Shown here piece after piece: positions 31,377 to 40,712 of a stretch of DNA of 49,287 nucleotides. Numbering within the stretch: position 1 is the stretch's first letter; every line of letters starts with the position of its first letter. The stretch comes from an uncultured delta proteobacterium (GTDB lineage: Bacteria > Bdellovibrionota_C > UBA2361 > OMII01): NCBI GenBank assembly GCA_903904735.1, contig CAIVDM010000238.1, positions 1-49,287 of the forward strand, in the 5' to 3' direction. The position numbers were made by a program, and so were the translations under genes. Under the pieces are notes generated by a model. That model was not told where the DNA came from. It worked only from the letters and a program-made list of their open reading frames with translations, and made no database searches.

Positions 31377-33353
31377 ATGAAGACTGCTACGCGCCGATAT
31401 CGTTTTAGCACCATGCTAATGGTGGCGTTTCTAGCACTCAGTGTGCCAACTCTTATTTTCGTTCTCTCATGCGCCTACATTGAAAGCTCTCGCGCGGCTC
31501 AACAGGTTCTCGTGTATGACATGAGGCGAGGTCAAGAAGCTATCACACGCTCCATTCACACTTTCTTCGCTGAATCGATCGGGGCCGTGGAAGGAGTAGC
31601 CCGCATCGCGGAGCGAGACCCGGAATTCTTCAGAACTCCCTCGGGCGCTTTCGCTCTTCAGGGTCAATTTATGGGAATGACTCATCTAGAAGCCATGAGT
31701 ATCGCCTACGAGGATGGCTTCTCTGTAGGATCGACGCGCGTGGATGACGCATGGCGCACTCGTCAACCTGAGACGCCTTCGGCCGCGGTCATGCATACCT
31801 TTAGACATGATGCGTCTCAACCCACCGCCAACTCAGAGTTCCACCAAAGCTTCGTGGATGAATCGGGCAAGATCCTCTCAGAGACAACCACGACGTCTAA
31901 TATCGACCCACGTGAGTTATCGCACTATCCCCTTGTCCGACAGTCGATGCGAACAGTGATCACGGAACCAATTACCTACCCCGATACCGAGGAGCCTGTA
32001 CTTTCCGTCGCGGCGCCAATAGTCATTGAGGGGGTTTTCAAGGGGGTTGTGTTAGCCAGCGTGACCACTGGCGAGATTGCGCGATTTTTGCACCTCAGTC
32101 GCGTCACCCCACAGACCATCGTCGCGATTATCGATGACTCCGAACGAGTCATCGTCCCCCCACTAATGCCGTCTGATGAATCATCCACAGAGATCGACAG
32201 GGACTTCGCGTCCACGCTACTCCCACTCAAGACCCACGTCGCGGACGCGATGAGACATCTTCACGAGCAATCTCCATCCACCGTGATCCAATCCGCTCGC
32301 ATCGGCGGCGTCGATCACCTACTCTCGCTCTCACCCATCGAGACCAAAGCTAATCTGCAGTGGCGGCTGCTCATGAGCACACCCAAGAGTGACCTCATCG
32401 GGCCGCTTCAACGAGCGCGAGAGTTCATCCTTTGGCTATTGGTCGTGATCATTCCACTTCAACTGCTACTCATACACAAATTCTCGCGCCGAGTATCTCG
32501 AGGAGTGGAGGCGATGGCGCTGAACGTTCGGCATATTCGCGCCATGGACTTTGAGTCTATCCACTCAACTCCTCGTCTCTTCACGCGTGAGATAGCGGAA
32601 CTTCACGAAGGAATTGGTCTTCTTAACAACGCGCTTCGCTCATTCGCCCAGTACATTCCCCTGGATGTCGTCAAACAGCTGATCGCGAAAGGAAAGTCAC
32701 TAACGTTGGGAGTTGAGGAGCGAACGCTCGCCATCATGTTCACCGACCTAGAGAACTTCTCGACGGTTTCTCAATCAGCAAGCCCAGATCAGCTTCTCGC
32801 CCAACTAACCGCCGCGTTCTCGGCGATGACAAGTGCTGTGACAGAAGAGTTAGGGACAGTGGATAAGTTCATAGGTGACTCCGTCATGGCTTTCTGGGGC
32901 GCTCCGGCCGAGATTGATGACGGCGCCTTAAGAGCTTGCAAAGCGGCGCTGCGGATAACTCGAAGAATGGATCGTCTCAATCAGCAGTGGCGCGATGAGG
33001 GCAAAGCCTGCCTAGGCGTGCGAGTCGGAATCAACTACGCGAGCGTGCTCGTCGGCAACATCGGTACACCTGAGCGCCTCAGTTACACTGCTCTTGGTGA
33101 CGGGGTCAATATCGCGTCACGCCTAGAAGGCAGCAACAAGCAGTTCAACACATCGATCTGTATCAGCGATGTCCTGTACAATGAAGTTGCCGACGCGGTT
33201 GAGGTTCGTTCCCTCGGCCTGGTATCGGTGAAAGGCAGAACTGGCGAGTTCGCGCTTTATGAGCTGTTAGGAATACGCGGCTCAACTGACCCAGAGCTCA
33301 TGGCGCGAAGCTCGACGGCTCGCGTCTCGAATTCAGCGGCATATTGTCTGTAG
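31377..33353 (+). CDS. Membrane class III adenylate/guanylate cyclase with extracytoplasmic sensor
   Basis: A 658-residue receptor-type cyclase. A first membrane helix (MLMVAFLALSVPTLIFVLS) is followed by a ~300-residue extracytoplasmic Cache-like sensor, a second helix (FILWLLVVIIPLQLLLI), a HAMP-like linker and a C-terminal class III catalytic domain. Both metal Asps are present (IMFTDLENFS and FIGDSVMAFWG), as are the Lys of TVDKFIGD, the Asn/Arg pair of GDGVNIASRLEG, and Thr in YTALGDG, consistent with ATP use. It likely makes cAMP in answer to a small ligand. Its last 56 bases overlap the convergent DUF922 gene. Confidence 0.88.
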   Translation: MKTATRRYRFSTMLMVAFLALSVPTLIFVLSCAYIESSRAAQQVLVYDMRRGQEAITRSIHTFFAESIGAVEGVARIAERDPEFFRTPSGAFALQGQFMGMTHLEAMSIAYEDGFSVGSTRVDDAWRTRQPETPSAAVMHTFRHDASQPTANSEFHQSFVDESGKILSETTTTSNIDPRELSHYPLVRQSMRTVITEPITYPDTEEPVLSVAAPIVIEGVFKGVVLASVTTGEIARFLHLSRVTPQTIVAIIDDSERVIVPPLMPSDESSTEIDRDFASTLLPLKTHVADAMRHLHEQSPSTVIQSARIGGVDHLLSLSPIETKANLQWRLLMSTPKSDLIGPLQRAREFILWLLVVIIPLQLLLIHKFSRRVSRGVEAMALNVRHIRAMDFESIHSTPRLFTREIAELHEGIGLLNNALRSFAQYIPLDVVKQLIAKGKSLTLGVEERTLAIMFTDLENFSTVSQSASPDQLLAQLTAAFSAMTSAVTEELGTVDKFIGDSVMAFWGAPAEIDDGALRACKAALRITRRMDRLNQQWRDEGKACLGVRVGINYASVLVGNIGTPERLSYTALGDGVNIASRLEGSNKQFNTSICISDVLYNEVADAVEVRSLGLVSVKGRTGEFALYELLGIRGSTDPELMARSSTARVSNSAAYCL

Positions 33354-33939
33354 ACAGACCGACCGTCCAGATGCCCTCGGTCAATCCATGATTTGTCGCT
33401 CTGTCATAGGCTCGATCAAGGGCCTTAATGCGACCGACCACCCCAGTCACGATCTTATTGGCGGATACCGGCGAAAGACCACCTCGCCTAGCGCTCTCGT
33501 TACGGAGGAACGAGATGATTTCTGGCGCTCTCACCGATACGTGCGCCACATGATTTAACTCGTGATCTCGCATACGCTCGGCATATTCATGCCACGCCCG
33601 AATTAAGCTTCGATCCGTGCTGGCTACGGGACGCAAGCGTGGTAAAAGGATCTCCGCTGAACACTCCAAGGCAATCGTGTTTGTATCGACATTTCCATCG
33701 GGTCTCTTTTTCCAACGCCACGAAACATACCAATCGGTATACGCGAACCGCGCCTTTCCACCCGCGTCCTTAGGACCTCGCTCTACCATGGACGCCCGCA
33801 CCTCTTCCGGAGTGTTCCCCTGAACATCGTAGAACCGGTACTGCGGACGAATAGGACATGTGGCATTAGCGCGGTGTGACGACTCTTCGGAGAGGCAACA
33901 GACGGCTAGAACGCAAAGAGTGACTAGCCGCACCGACAT
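33298..33939 (-). CDS. DUF922-family secreted putative Zn-dependent protease
   Basis: A 213-residue exported protein from ATG 33939, which begins a signal peptide (SVRLVTLCVLAVCCLSEES). The body matches the DUF922 pattern: YDVQGNTPEEVRASMVERGP, then AYTDWYVSWRWKKRPDG, and ADxxLPxL-like EILLPRLRPVAS. The putative zinc motif HExxH is seen as RDHELNHVAH. Family members are predicted periplasmic metalloproteases; activity is not established. It starts 7 nt after the fliL stop on the same strand, so the two may be co-transcribed. A longer start at 33981, overlapping fliL, exists. Confidence 0.75.
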   Translation of the reverse strand: MSVRLVTLCVLAVCCLSEESSHRANATCPIRPQYRFYDVQGNTPEEVRASMVERGPKDAGGKARFAYTDWYVSWRWKKRPDGNVDTNTIALECSAEILLPRLRPVASTDRSLIRAWHEYAERMRDHELNHVAHVSVRAPEIISFLRNESARRGGLSPVSANKIVTGVVGRIKALDRAYDRATNHGLTEGIWTVGLSTDNMPLNSRREPSSFAP

Positions 33940-33946
33940 GACGGCA

Positions 33947-34552
33947 CTATTGGATAATAAACTCTGTGAAGAGGATGCCAACCACAGGGGGCTCCTCTAA
34001 TCCGATCACCTCATTTAGGCCATCTACGAGCTCTTGCTTCGCGCGATTCTTACCGTCAGCCGTTAAAAGCTCAGTGGATTGTTTGGATGAAAGGATCTGA
34101 ATGACAATGTCTCTCAATTGATTCTCTTTCTTGGCGAGATGGGGATGAACACCACCTGCCGCGCCCTCCGCCTTCTCACCTCCACTAGCTCCTCCGCCGT
34201 GGGCCTTCCCGCCCTCTCCGCCCTCTTCGGTCGCGGTCTGTCTATCAATGATACCAGCGTCGTACTCCATCATGATGTGTACTTTTAGAAAGGCCGTGCT
34301 TTCAGAGAGGTTGACCACAAATTGGCCAAGATCAGCTGTCTCGATACGCTTTGGTTCCTCGTGATGCTCCTCTTCAACCGCCTCTTCAGCGGGTTTCTCT
34401 CCCCCGCCCATAAGGAGCATTGGAACGCCCGCTCCTCCAACCAGACTGAGCGCGCCGAGCACGATTATAATGAGCTTCTTTTTGCTCTTCTTGGGTTTCT
34501 CTTCCCCTGCGTGCTCATCTTTCTTTCCAGCCCCATGCGCGTCTGCGGACAT
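33947..34552 (-). CDS. fliL: FliL-family flagellar basal body-associated protein
   Basis: A 201-residue membrane protein with a charged N-terminus, one transmembrane helix (KLIIIVLGALSLVGGAG) and a periplasmic FliL/stomatin-like domain (DLGQFVVNLSESTAFLKVHI, LRDIVIQILSSKQSTELL, RAKQELVDGLNEVI, VVGILFTEFIIQ). FliL surrounds the stators of the flagellar motor and aids torque. A Gly/Ala/His/Glu-rich insertion of about 35 residues interrupts the domain. ATG 34552 has GGAGG 6-7 nt upstream. No other flagellar genes lie nearby, so it is an orphan here. Confidence 0.83.
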   Translation of the reverse strand: MSADAHGAGKKDEHAGEEKPKKSKKKLIIIVLGALSLVGGAGVPMLLMGGGEKPAEEAVEEEHHEEPKRIETADLGQFVVNLSESTAFLKVHIMMEYDAGIIDRQTATEEGGEGGKAHGGGASGGEKAEGAAGGVHPHLAKKENQLRDIVIQILSSKQSTELLTADGKNRAKQELVDGLNEVIGLEEPPVVGILFTEFIIQ

Positions 34553-34814
34553 AGCCCCTCCTCGGAGTGGTGTGTGTTCACATACTACAGTCGACGCGCT
34601 AGTGATTCCCCTTAAGGCAAAAAACTCTTTCTCCAAGATATGAGACTAAAAAGACGAATATATCTGGTCGGATACGGAAGGATTAGTAGGGGCTGGTACG
34701 GACCTCCCTGTGACAGTCCCCCGACTTCGCCGAGACCCGCCAAAAAAAAATCCCATTATTGAAAGGTAATAGGCTCTAAGGTATTGTTGTTTGGTACTTT
34801 TTCTTGTCGGACAT

Positions 34815-36590
34815 ATGGAAGCATCAAACGATCCCCTCTACTCCCTTCGTCATTCACTTTCACACGTACTGGCGCAGGCCGTCCTGCAGATCAGACCCAA
34901 CGCGAAGCTAGCCTTTGGTCCCCCGATCGATACCGGTTGCTACTACGACTTCGACGTCGAGACCCCCCTAACTCCCGAAGACTTTAAGACCATTGAGAGA
35001 TCGATGAAGAAGATCATCGGTCAACGCCAGGAGTTCGTCGCCTCTAAACGCTCTGTCGCTGAGGCGGTCGAATACCTCAAGGGCAGAGGAGAAACATACA
35101 AAGTTGAGTACTGCCTCGAGTTGGCCGATCGCGGAGAGACAGAGATCGGTTTCTACAAGAACGGGCCATTCGAGGATATGTGCGCGGGTCCACACTTGAA
35201 GAACACGGGCGAGATCCCAGCTGACTGTTTTACAATCGATTCTCTCGCGGGCGCGTACTGGCGTGGCGATGAGAAAAACAAACAGCTCACTCGTGTGTAC
35301 GTACTCTGTTTCAACAACAAGGACGAACTCAAAGATTTTATCGACAAACGTGAGCTAGCCCGAGAGCGTGAGCACCGAAAGCTCGGTCGAGAGCTCGATC
35401 TCTTTAGCATCGATCATGAAGGTGTCGGCTCAGGCCTCATCCTGTGGCACCCCAAGGGAGGAGGAATCCGTTATCGCATCGAGGAACACTGCCGAAAGAT
35501 GCATCTTGAGGGTGGATACGAGTTCGTCTATTCGCCGCATATCGGTCGCTCGACACTGTGGGAGACAAGCGGTCACCTCTCCTTTTACAAAGAGGGGATG
35601 TTCGCCCCCATCGAGGTTGAGGGACAAGAATACTACCTCAAACCGATGAATTGTCCCTTTCACTGCAAAATATTCGACGCTGTTCCTAAGTCTTATCGGG
35701 ATCTCCCCAAGCGCTTCGCTGAATGGGGAACCGTGTATCGATTCGAGCGAAGCGGCACACTCTCAGGTCTCACAAGGGTACGCGGATTCACGCAGGATGA
35801 CGCGCATCTCTTCTGTCGCGAGGACCAGATGCCAAGTGAGATCGATAAGGTATTGTCCTTCAGCGTTGGACTCCTGCGAGACTTCGGCTTAAAAGACTTT
35901 CATCTCTATTTAAGCACTCGACCCGCGCAAAGAGTTGGAGACGAGTCGAAATGGGACGCTGCCGAGACGGCGCTCACAAATGCGCTCCAGCGCAGTGGGC
36001 TGCCATTCTCACTCAAAGAGGGAGATGGGGCTTTTTACGGACCAAAGATCGACATCTGTGTTAAAGATATGCTCGATCGTCAGTGGCAGTTGAGCACGAT
36101 TCAGTTCGACTTCAATCTCCCCGAGCGATTCGATCTCTCGTACACAGACGCCGATGGCGGAAAGAAACGGCCGTACATGATTCACCGCGCTCTATGTGGA
36201 TCGATGGAGCGGTTCTTCGCCATCTTGATAGAGCACTACGGAGGGGCTTTCCCAACATGGCTGGCGCCAACGCAGACGATGATCATACCAGTGAATGAAG
36301 GATGTCTTGAGTACGCCCATGGATTAGTCACCGCGCTTGAGCAAAAAGGATTCCGAGTTGAGGTAGACAACGGCACCGATTCTTTCAACAAGAAGATCCG
36401 AAACGCCGTGACCAGCAAGATCCCCAATATCGTCATCATCGGCAACAAAGAAGTCGAGGAAGGAACGATTACGCTTCGTCGCTACTGCGTGAAGGAGCAA
36501 GCAACGATGCGACACGGTGATTTTATCGCTCGGCTCGAGCGGCTAACCCGCGAGCGGGTCATGGACAACTTCGCGGATACAGCTACATAG
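34815..36590 (+). CDS. thrS: Threonyl-tRNA synthetase lacking the TGS domain
   Basis: A 591-residue class II synthetase that charges tRNA-Thr. The editing domain is present, with HSLSHVLAQAV (HxxxH) and CAGPHL. The catalytic core has WHPKGGGIRYRIEE, LKPMNCPFHCKIF (zinc Cys/His), RVRGFTQDDAHLFC and MIHRALCGSMERFFAIL, and the anticodon domain holds VEVDNGTDSFNKKIRNA. The N-terminal TGS domain of about 60 residues, found in E. coli ThrRS, is missing. ATG 34815 is taken as start; a TTG at 34791 would add 8 residues. It abuts the convergent 36591 gene stop to stop. Confidence 0.94.
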   Translation: MEASNDPLYSLRHSLSHVLAQAVLQIRPNAKLAFGPPIDTGCYYDFDVETPLTPEDFKTIERSMKKIIGQRQEFVASKRSVAEAVEYLKGRGETYKVEYCLELADRGETEIGFYKNGPFEDMCAGPHLKNTGEIPADCFTIDSLAGAYWRGDEKNKQLTRVYVLCFNNKDELKDFIDKRELAREREHRKLGRELDLFSIDHEGVGSGLILWHPKGGGIRYRIEEHCRKMHLEGGYEFVYSPHIGRSTLWETSGHLSFYKEGMFAPIEVEGQEYYLKPMNCPFHCKIFDAVPKSYRDLPKRFAEWGTVYRFERSGTLSGLTRVRGFTQDDAHLFCREDQMPSEIDKVLSFSVGLLRDFGLKDFHLYLSTRPAQRVGDESKWDAAETALTNALQRSGLPFSLKEGDGAFYGPKIDICVKDMLDRQWQLSTIQFDFNLPERFDLSYTDADGGKKRPYMIHRALCGSMERFFAILIEHYGGAFPTWLAPTQTMIIPVNEGCLEYAHGLVTALEQKGFRVEVDNGTDSFNKKIRNAVTSKIPNIVIIGNKEVEEGTITLRRYCVKEQATMRHGDFIARLERLTRERVMDNFADTAT

Positions 36591-37505
36591 TCACTTCGGC
36601 GACTCGGGCTTCTCCGTCGGACAGAGTCGCGCTCGCTGAAGTCTCGATGACACGATAAACGTGATCGCTCCAACAGCCGCGAGGGTTGAGAATGTCATCA
36701 TGTCAACCAGCAGTCCTTGCGCCAAGGGGTTCTGGGTGAGCTTTGAAGCCATACCTACCAGAGCGCTTTGACTGAGAGCGGACATCGTCACCATCATCGG
36801 CGCCATCATCACGGATATCTCAGCGACTTGACGGAACAACCGCCTAGCTGGCGCTAGCGAGAACTTTGACACTTCCGCCTCAGGTCTTAAGGTAATCTGA
36901 TAACCATAGCGATTAGCGCGGGACTCCTTCGATAAATCCGTGCTTACGACGTGGGTTATAAGCCTATCTACGAGGGAGACTGAACTCAGAGAAATAGTGA
37001 CTCGTGTCGGCACACCGCCAATCGCGCAAGACATCTCACGCTTCCACGACGCGTCGTGCGGGCGTTTAAGATCGATCCGCGTCGCTTCATCGGCGATCCT
37101 CTTCAACTCGGCTATCTCTTCCCGAGCTCCACCCATCTGTTTGCGTATAATTAACTCACAGACCTTCAAGGCTTCTTTACTTGGCGTGAAACCTCTCAGT
37201 ATCTTATAGCTTTCGATGCATGTAGGCAGTTTACTCGCGTGATCTCGCAGACTCTGCAGCATCGCCCGAACGTCCGTGTCCATCACATGAATGTTCGGTC
37301 CTCCAACCGAGAATCTGGCGACGATCCCATGCGCCAACTTCTCCCCTAGGAAGATGTTTCCAAGCACGTCAGCTGGGGCCTTAAGAGTCGAGAAAACACC
37401 GCCGGTCGCGGCGTCCTCGACCGCCCTGGGTGCCACACTCGGGGCAGCCGCGCCTTCAACGCCCGTCGGCTTCGTCCCTGTCGTTCGAGCGTCCATCTGT
37501 CCCAT
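36591..37505 (-). CDS. Hypothetical membrane protein (304 residues)
   Basis: I do not recognise this 304-residue protein. The N-terminal ~35 residues are Ala/Gly/Pro/Thr-rich and probably disordered. Middle residues (~60-200) include a helical region rich in Arg/Lys (EEIAELKRIADEATRIDLKR) and strands around CAIGGVPTRVTISLSSVSLV. The C-terminal third has two hydrophobic segments, EISVMMAPMMVTMSALSQSAL and LLVDMMTFSTLAAVGAITFIV, suggesting membrane anchoring. The gene starts near ATG 37505 with no clear ribosome site; its stop directly touches the thrS stop. Confidence 0.65.
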   Translation of the reverse strand: MGQMDARTTGTKPTGVEGAAAPSVAPRAVEDAATGGVFSTLKAPADVLGNIFLGEKLAHGIVARFSVGGPNIHVMDTDVRAMLQSLRDHASKLPTCIESYKILRGFTPSKEALKVCELIIRKQMGGAREEIAELKRIADEATRIDLKRPHDASWKREMSCAIGGVPTRVTISLSSVSLVDRLITHVVSTDLSKESRANRYGYQITLRPEAEVSKFSLAPARRLFRQVAEISVMMAPMMVTMSALSQSALVGMASKLTQNPLAQGLLVDMMTFSTLAAVGAITFIVSSRLQRARLCPTEKPESPK

Positions 37506-37880
37506 GTAGTTGATATGAAGGACAAGATAGAAACCGTCTCAGATCAACCAGCGGAATCCCCCGCGACATTACTGACCTATTGAATTTACAGCATAACCTT
37601 TCATTACCCAAACCGACCAATACAAACTCATGCCGACAGCCCGCGCCGATCGCTAGAGCGCAGTCTCAACAATTCGTCGGCTATGGTCCACGTCGTGGTC
37701 TTTGAGCGTCCTCTATGCCCTCACCCCTGGTGGCTTGGACGTAAAAGCGGTTATCATGATCCGAAATACGGGTAGATGAGTGATGACAACGTCTCACGGC
37801 TAACGGCACATACAGAGCGCCGCCAGTCGTGGCGATGACGTTTCGTTGGTTCTAAAGGGTTTTGCCCAAGGAGAAATATC
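37506..37880. other. Divergent intergenic region
   Basis: A 375-nt region between the 304-residue membrane protein and the Cys-rich coiled-coil protein. It should hold promoters for both genes. I saw no gene or RNA in it; its last bases carry the strong AAGGAG ribosome site of the 37881 gene. Confidence 0.35.
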
Positions 37881-38363
37881 ATGCGCAAGCCTGATCAGAT
37901 CTGCCGGGTATGTCAGCAACCCTCATCAGTCTCAAGTTTTGGAGAAGTCTGCTCGAATGAATGCGCTGAGCGTCTTTCGGAGACCGAGTACTATGAACTT
38001 GAGCTAGTGGAGGCGGTTGCGGAACTAAGCGGGTTTGAGGAGGGAGTTTACCTTCCATTATTCCTCAAACTCGCGCGTGCCGAGGCTCGGCTGCGTGTCC
38101 TTCAGGTCGGTATGTGTCAGCTCTCGCGGAGCGGTCACATGACCGAAACACTCAACGATTCCTCGGAGGTTCGAGAGTGGAAGAAGGGTCAACGGGAGCA
38201 CGACACTTGGTCACTTTCTCTCGTAAAAGGTCCCTTGCGACGATTGCGGAAGAAAGTGCGCCAACTCGAGGAAGAACTACGAGAGATCGACCAACGGTGG
38301 CGCTCTCTCTCTGATCAAAAGGAAGCCATGCTTAGGAAATTGAGCAAGGCACGTGGAGACTAG
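37881..38363 (+). CDS. Small protein with N-terminal Cys4 zinc-ribbon-like motif and coiled coil
   Basis: A 160-residue protein with CRVC and CSNEC near the N-terminus (C-x2-C ... C-x3-C), a likely zinc knuckle, followed by a long, highly charged helical region: leucine-rich RAEARLRVLQVGM and RRLRKKVRQLEEELREIDQRW, which should form a coiled coil. AAGGAG lies 7 nt before the ATG, the best ribosome site in the neighbourhood. Such proteins often bind nucleic acid or act as adaptors, but no family was recognised. A long hairpin follows the stop by 19 nt. Confidence 0.7.
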   Translation: MRKPDQICRVCQQPSSVSSFGEVCSNECAERLSETEYYELELVEAVAELSGFEEGVYLPLFLKLARAEARLRVLQVGMCQLSRSGHMTETLNDSSEVREWKKGQREHDTWSLSLVKGPLRRLRKKVRQLEEELREIDQRWRSLSDQKEAMLRKLSKARGD

Positions 38364-38838
38364 GGATGTTTTGTGAAGTTCAGAGTGGGAACCGACACGC
38401 GTTGGTGACTACCTCACCGGTTTATCCAACGCGCGTCATCCCACTCCTTTCTTTCTTGAAGCAGCCCTCGACACTCACTGCGACACCGTCGTCGGGTCTT
38501 GTGATCCATATCTCTTCGGAACGTTGAATCGCGGGGCTACGGGCGATTGTCGTGATCAACACGTCTCGTAGAAAGCCTATCGCTCTTTCAAAGCCCTACT
38601 TTGAACACCCTCCCGCTCGAAATCTATCGCCTAGAAAACAAGCGCTGGGAGGATACAGTATCGAAGGCTCCGATACTTAATCTAAGCTAAAGCTACCCCC
38701 TCAAGCTATGAGGGCAATTGTCACAACTGTTAGGGTTGTTATGATCTGCCTCGTTAAGTAACTTCAGGAGACGATTTACTCCAGCGGTTTACCTCGACAC
38801 TGACTGGCGGCAACGTAAGATTTCACTCACAGGTTCAT
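38364..38838. other. Long intergenic region rich in inverted repeats
   Basis: This 475-nt stretch has no gene. It contains the large palindrome at 38383-38446 (listed separately), AGTATCG/CGATACT (38657-38663 with 38671-38677, loop 7) and CCCTC/GAGGG near 38700. The repeats could be terminators, operators or folded RNA. No known RNA family was recognised. Confidence 0.4.
38383..38446. repeat. Long palindromic element, copy A (possible terminator)
   Basis: A nested hairpin: GAGTGGG with CCCACTC (outer), GAC with GTC, and CGCGTTGG (38398-38405) with CCAACGCG (38426-38433), closing on a 20-nt loop. A pyrimidine tail CTTTCTTTCTT follows, so it may end transcription of the 37881 gene. The inner stem and TTAT before the right arm recur at 47695-47740, again with a 20-nt loop, which points to a dispersed element. 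Confidence 0.65.
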
Positions 38839-39930
38839 ATGCGTATCATTTGCACCCTTATCACAGCCCTCATATTCCCTCTAATCGCTCTGGGAGAAAC
38901 CTCCTCAAAGCCTTCCGCTTTAAAGGTGGGCGTGATCCTACCCCTTACTGGACCGCTGGCTTAATACGGCAACGCCGTTCGAAATGGCATAGAGTTAGCG
39001 CAACGGGAAAAACCCCCGATCGATTCCCAATGCTCTTTCCTGATTGAGGACTCGAGATACGACTCCTCATCGGCACTCACGATTTTTCAAAAGCTCATCT
39101 CAACGAATCAGGCTCGAGTGGTGTATAACTGGGGAGGTCCGACATCCGAGGCGCTGGCGCCGCTTGCCGCGCGAAAGGATGTGCCGCTCTTTGTCTGGTC
39201 CGCGGATCCACGCGTCAGTGAGGGAAGACCACCAGTTATTCGATTCACCAACAGTGGCGCCGATTACGGCAAAGTGCTCGCCGACCACCTGCGAAAGCGA
39301 GGCTTTCGCAGAATCGCTATTTTCAAGACTGACAACCAGTACCTGAATGCCATTTTCGCCGGATTAAGCGCCGCAGCGAGTGGTCTTCAGGTTGATCTAG
39401 TGGATTCATTTCAACCTGGGGACAAAGACTTTCGCTCATCTATCGCAAAGCTCAAACGCGACACTTACGATGCAGCTGGCTTATTCCTTTTGTCTGGACA
39501 GGCCGGCTTATTCTCCGCGCAATTACGAGGAATGGGATTGGAGATGCCAATCTTTGGAACCGACTTTTTTGAAAGCATGACAGAGGTCGAGCAATCTAAA
39601 GGCACTCTGGTAGGCGCTACATTCGCCAACAATGAGGTATCAACCAGCTTTCGCGCGCGATATGTCGCAGCCTTTGGTAATGAGGTCCAAATCAACCATG
39701 CCGCGAACGGATTCGATTTCGCGGTATTCTTGTGCGAGCGACTCGGGTCTAATCTAAACATGACATCATCCGCTGATATTTTGTCGAGAACAGCGAAGAC
39801 CTCCCGATTTTCCTCACAACAGGGCGAGGCTAGATTTATCGCCACTCCCGCCGGTGATAAGTATTTCCATTTCCCCGTGGTGATAAGAAGAATAGAAGGT
39901 TCGCGGATAGTGACCGATAGTAACGGCTAA
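38839..39930 (+). pseudogene. Branched-chain amino-acid-type ABC substrate-binding protein, interrupted by an in-frame TAA
   Basis: A 364-codon frame with signal peptide (ITALIFPLIALGETSS) and a periplasmic binding protein type I fold. The N-terminal strand GVILPLTGPLA runs straight into a TAA (38962-38964), and the same frame continues at once with YGNAVRNGIELAQRE, exactly where family members read PLAxYGxAvrnGi. The remaining 322 codons are intact to the natural stop (LIEDSRYDSSSALTIFQKLI, VVYNWGGPTSE, FGTDFFESM). A single change of Glu, Gln or Lys to TAA explains it. It is thus a young pseudogene, a sequencing error, or a readthrough gene; an internal start cannot restore the signal peptide. 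No permease or ATPase genes are adjacent. Confidence 0.75.
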
Positions 39931-40067
39931 GCGCGAGGAGTTGTTGTTGCACGGCCAGCGGCTCTTAGATAGCTTTTTTACGCCACAGTCTTGTAAAACG
40001 TGCTATAGGGACCCATCCAAAAATACTTGAGGCAGCCCTTCAGTGGCCTGATAGTCGAGTTTACGCG

Positions 40068-40712
40068 ATGACTTTCATCGCGAGCAGTAACGATGGTGAA
40101 AGCATGGATTCCCCGCATATCTCACATAGCTCATTTGACGACATACTAGCCAAAATAGACGGATTGCGGCAGGAAAAATCTCGGGTCGTCGTGGCGATAG
40201 ATGGCAGAGGTGGCGCCGGCAAATCATCGCTCGCTCGCGCGTTGGTCTCGCGCCTCTCTAAAAGCGCCCATATCGAGCATGACTGGTTTCATCTTCCCAA
40301 GGAGCATGTAGTAGGCGCTCATCGCTTTGACCATCAGAGACTCATCTCCGAAGTTATACTCCCATTTCGTTCGAGCGCCCCGAAACTGACCTTCCTACGA
40401 TACAACTGGGGCTACCTAGCGGGCATCCCGGATGGATTCCACGACACGCCAATCGCGATTGAGGACAAGGAGATCCTCGTGATTGAAGGCTGTGAGACTC
40501 TGCACCAATCGCTTCTCCCTTATCTCGACCTTACCATCTGGGTCGATACAGATCCCAAAGTATCCTTGGAGCGAGGAATACGACGCGATATCGACGAGTA
40601 TAAGCTAGACCCACAAACGGTGAACGCGTCTTGGAAGGAATGGAGCGCTTGGGAAGCTGAACGTCTTGCTCACGACGACCGACGCGCCAGAGCTGACATC
40701 TTCATGAAATAG
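40068..40712 (+). CDS. P-loop uridine kinase-like protein
   Basis: A 214-residue nucleoside/nucleotide kinase-like NTPase of the uridine kinase family. Walker A is AIDGRGGAGKSSLARAL; the acceptor-side helix holds HIEHDWFHLP, and EILVIEGCETLHQSLLPYLDLTIWVDTD forms the Walker B strand and the following lid region with Arg-rich GIRRDIDEY. The likely reaction is phosphoryl transfer from ATP to a small molecule; the substrate is unknown. The N-terminal ~20 residues before the core are poorly conserved and ATG 40104 is an alternative start. It stands alone on this strand. Confidence 0.8.
   Translation: MTFIASSNDGESMDSPHISHSSFDDILAKIDGLRQEKSRVVVAIDGRGGAGKSSLARALVSRLSKSAHIEHDWFHLPKEHVVGAHRFDHQRLISEVILPFRSSAPKLTFLRYNWGYLAGIPDGFHDTPIAIEDKEILVIEGCETLHQSLLPYLDLTIWVDTDPKVSLERGIRRDIDEYKLDPQTVNASWKEWSAWEAERLAHDDRRARADIFMK

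Noticed and set aside
34741..34750. A-tract before thrS as a terminator of the minus-strand fliL transcript
   Set aside because: On the minus strand it lies upstream of fliL, not downstream, so it cannot terminate it.
38383..38446. Palindrome A as an integron attC site
   Set aside because: The arms read GTTGG then CCAAC, the opposite order to attC cores, and there is no cassette structure.
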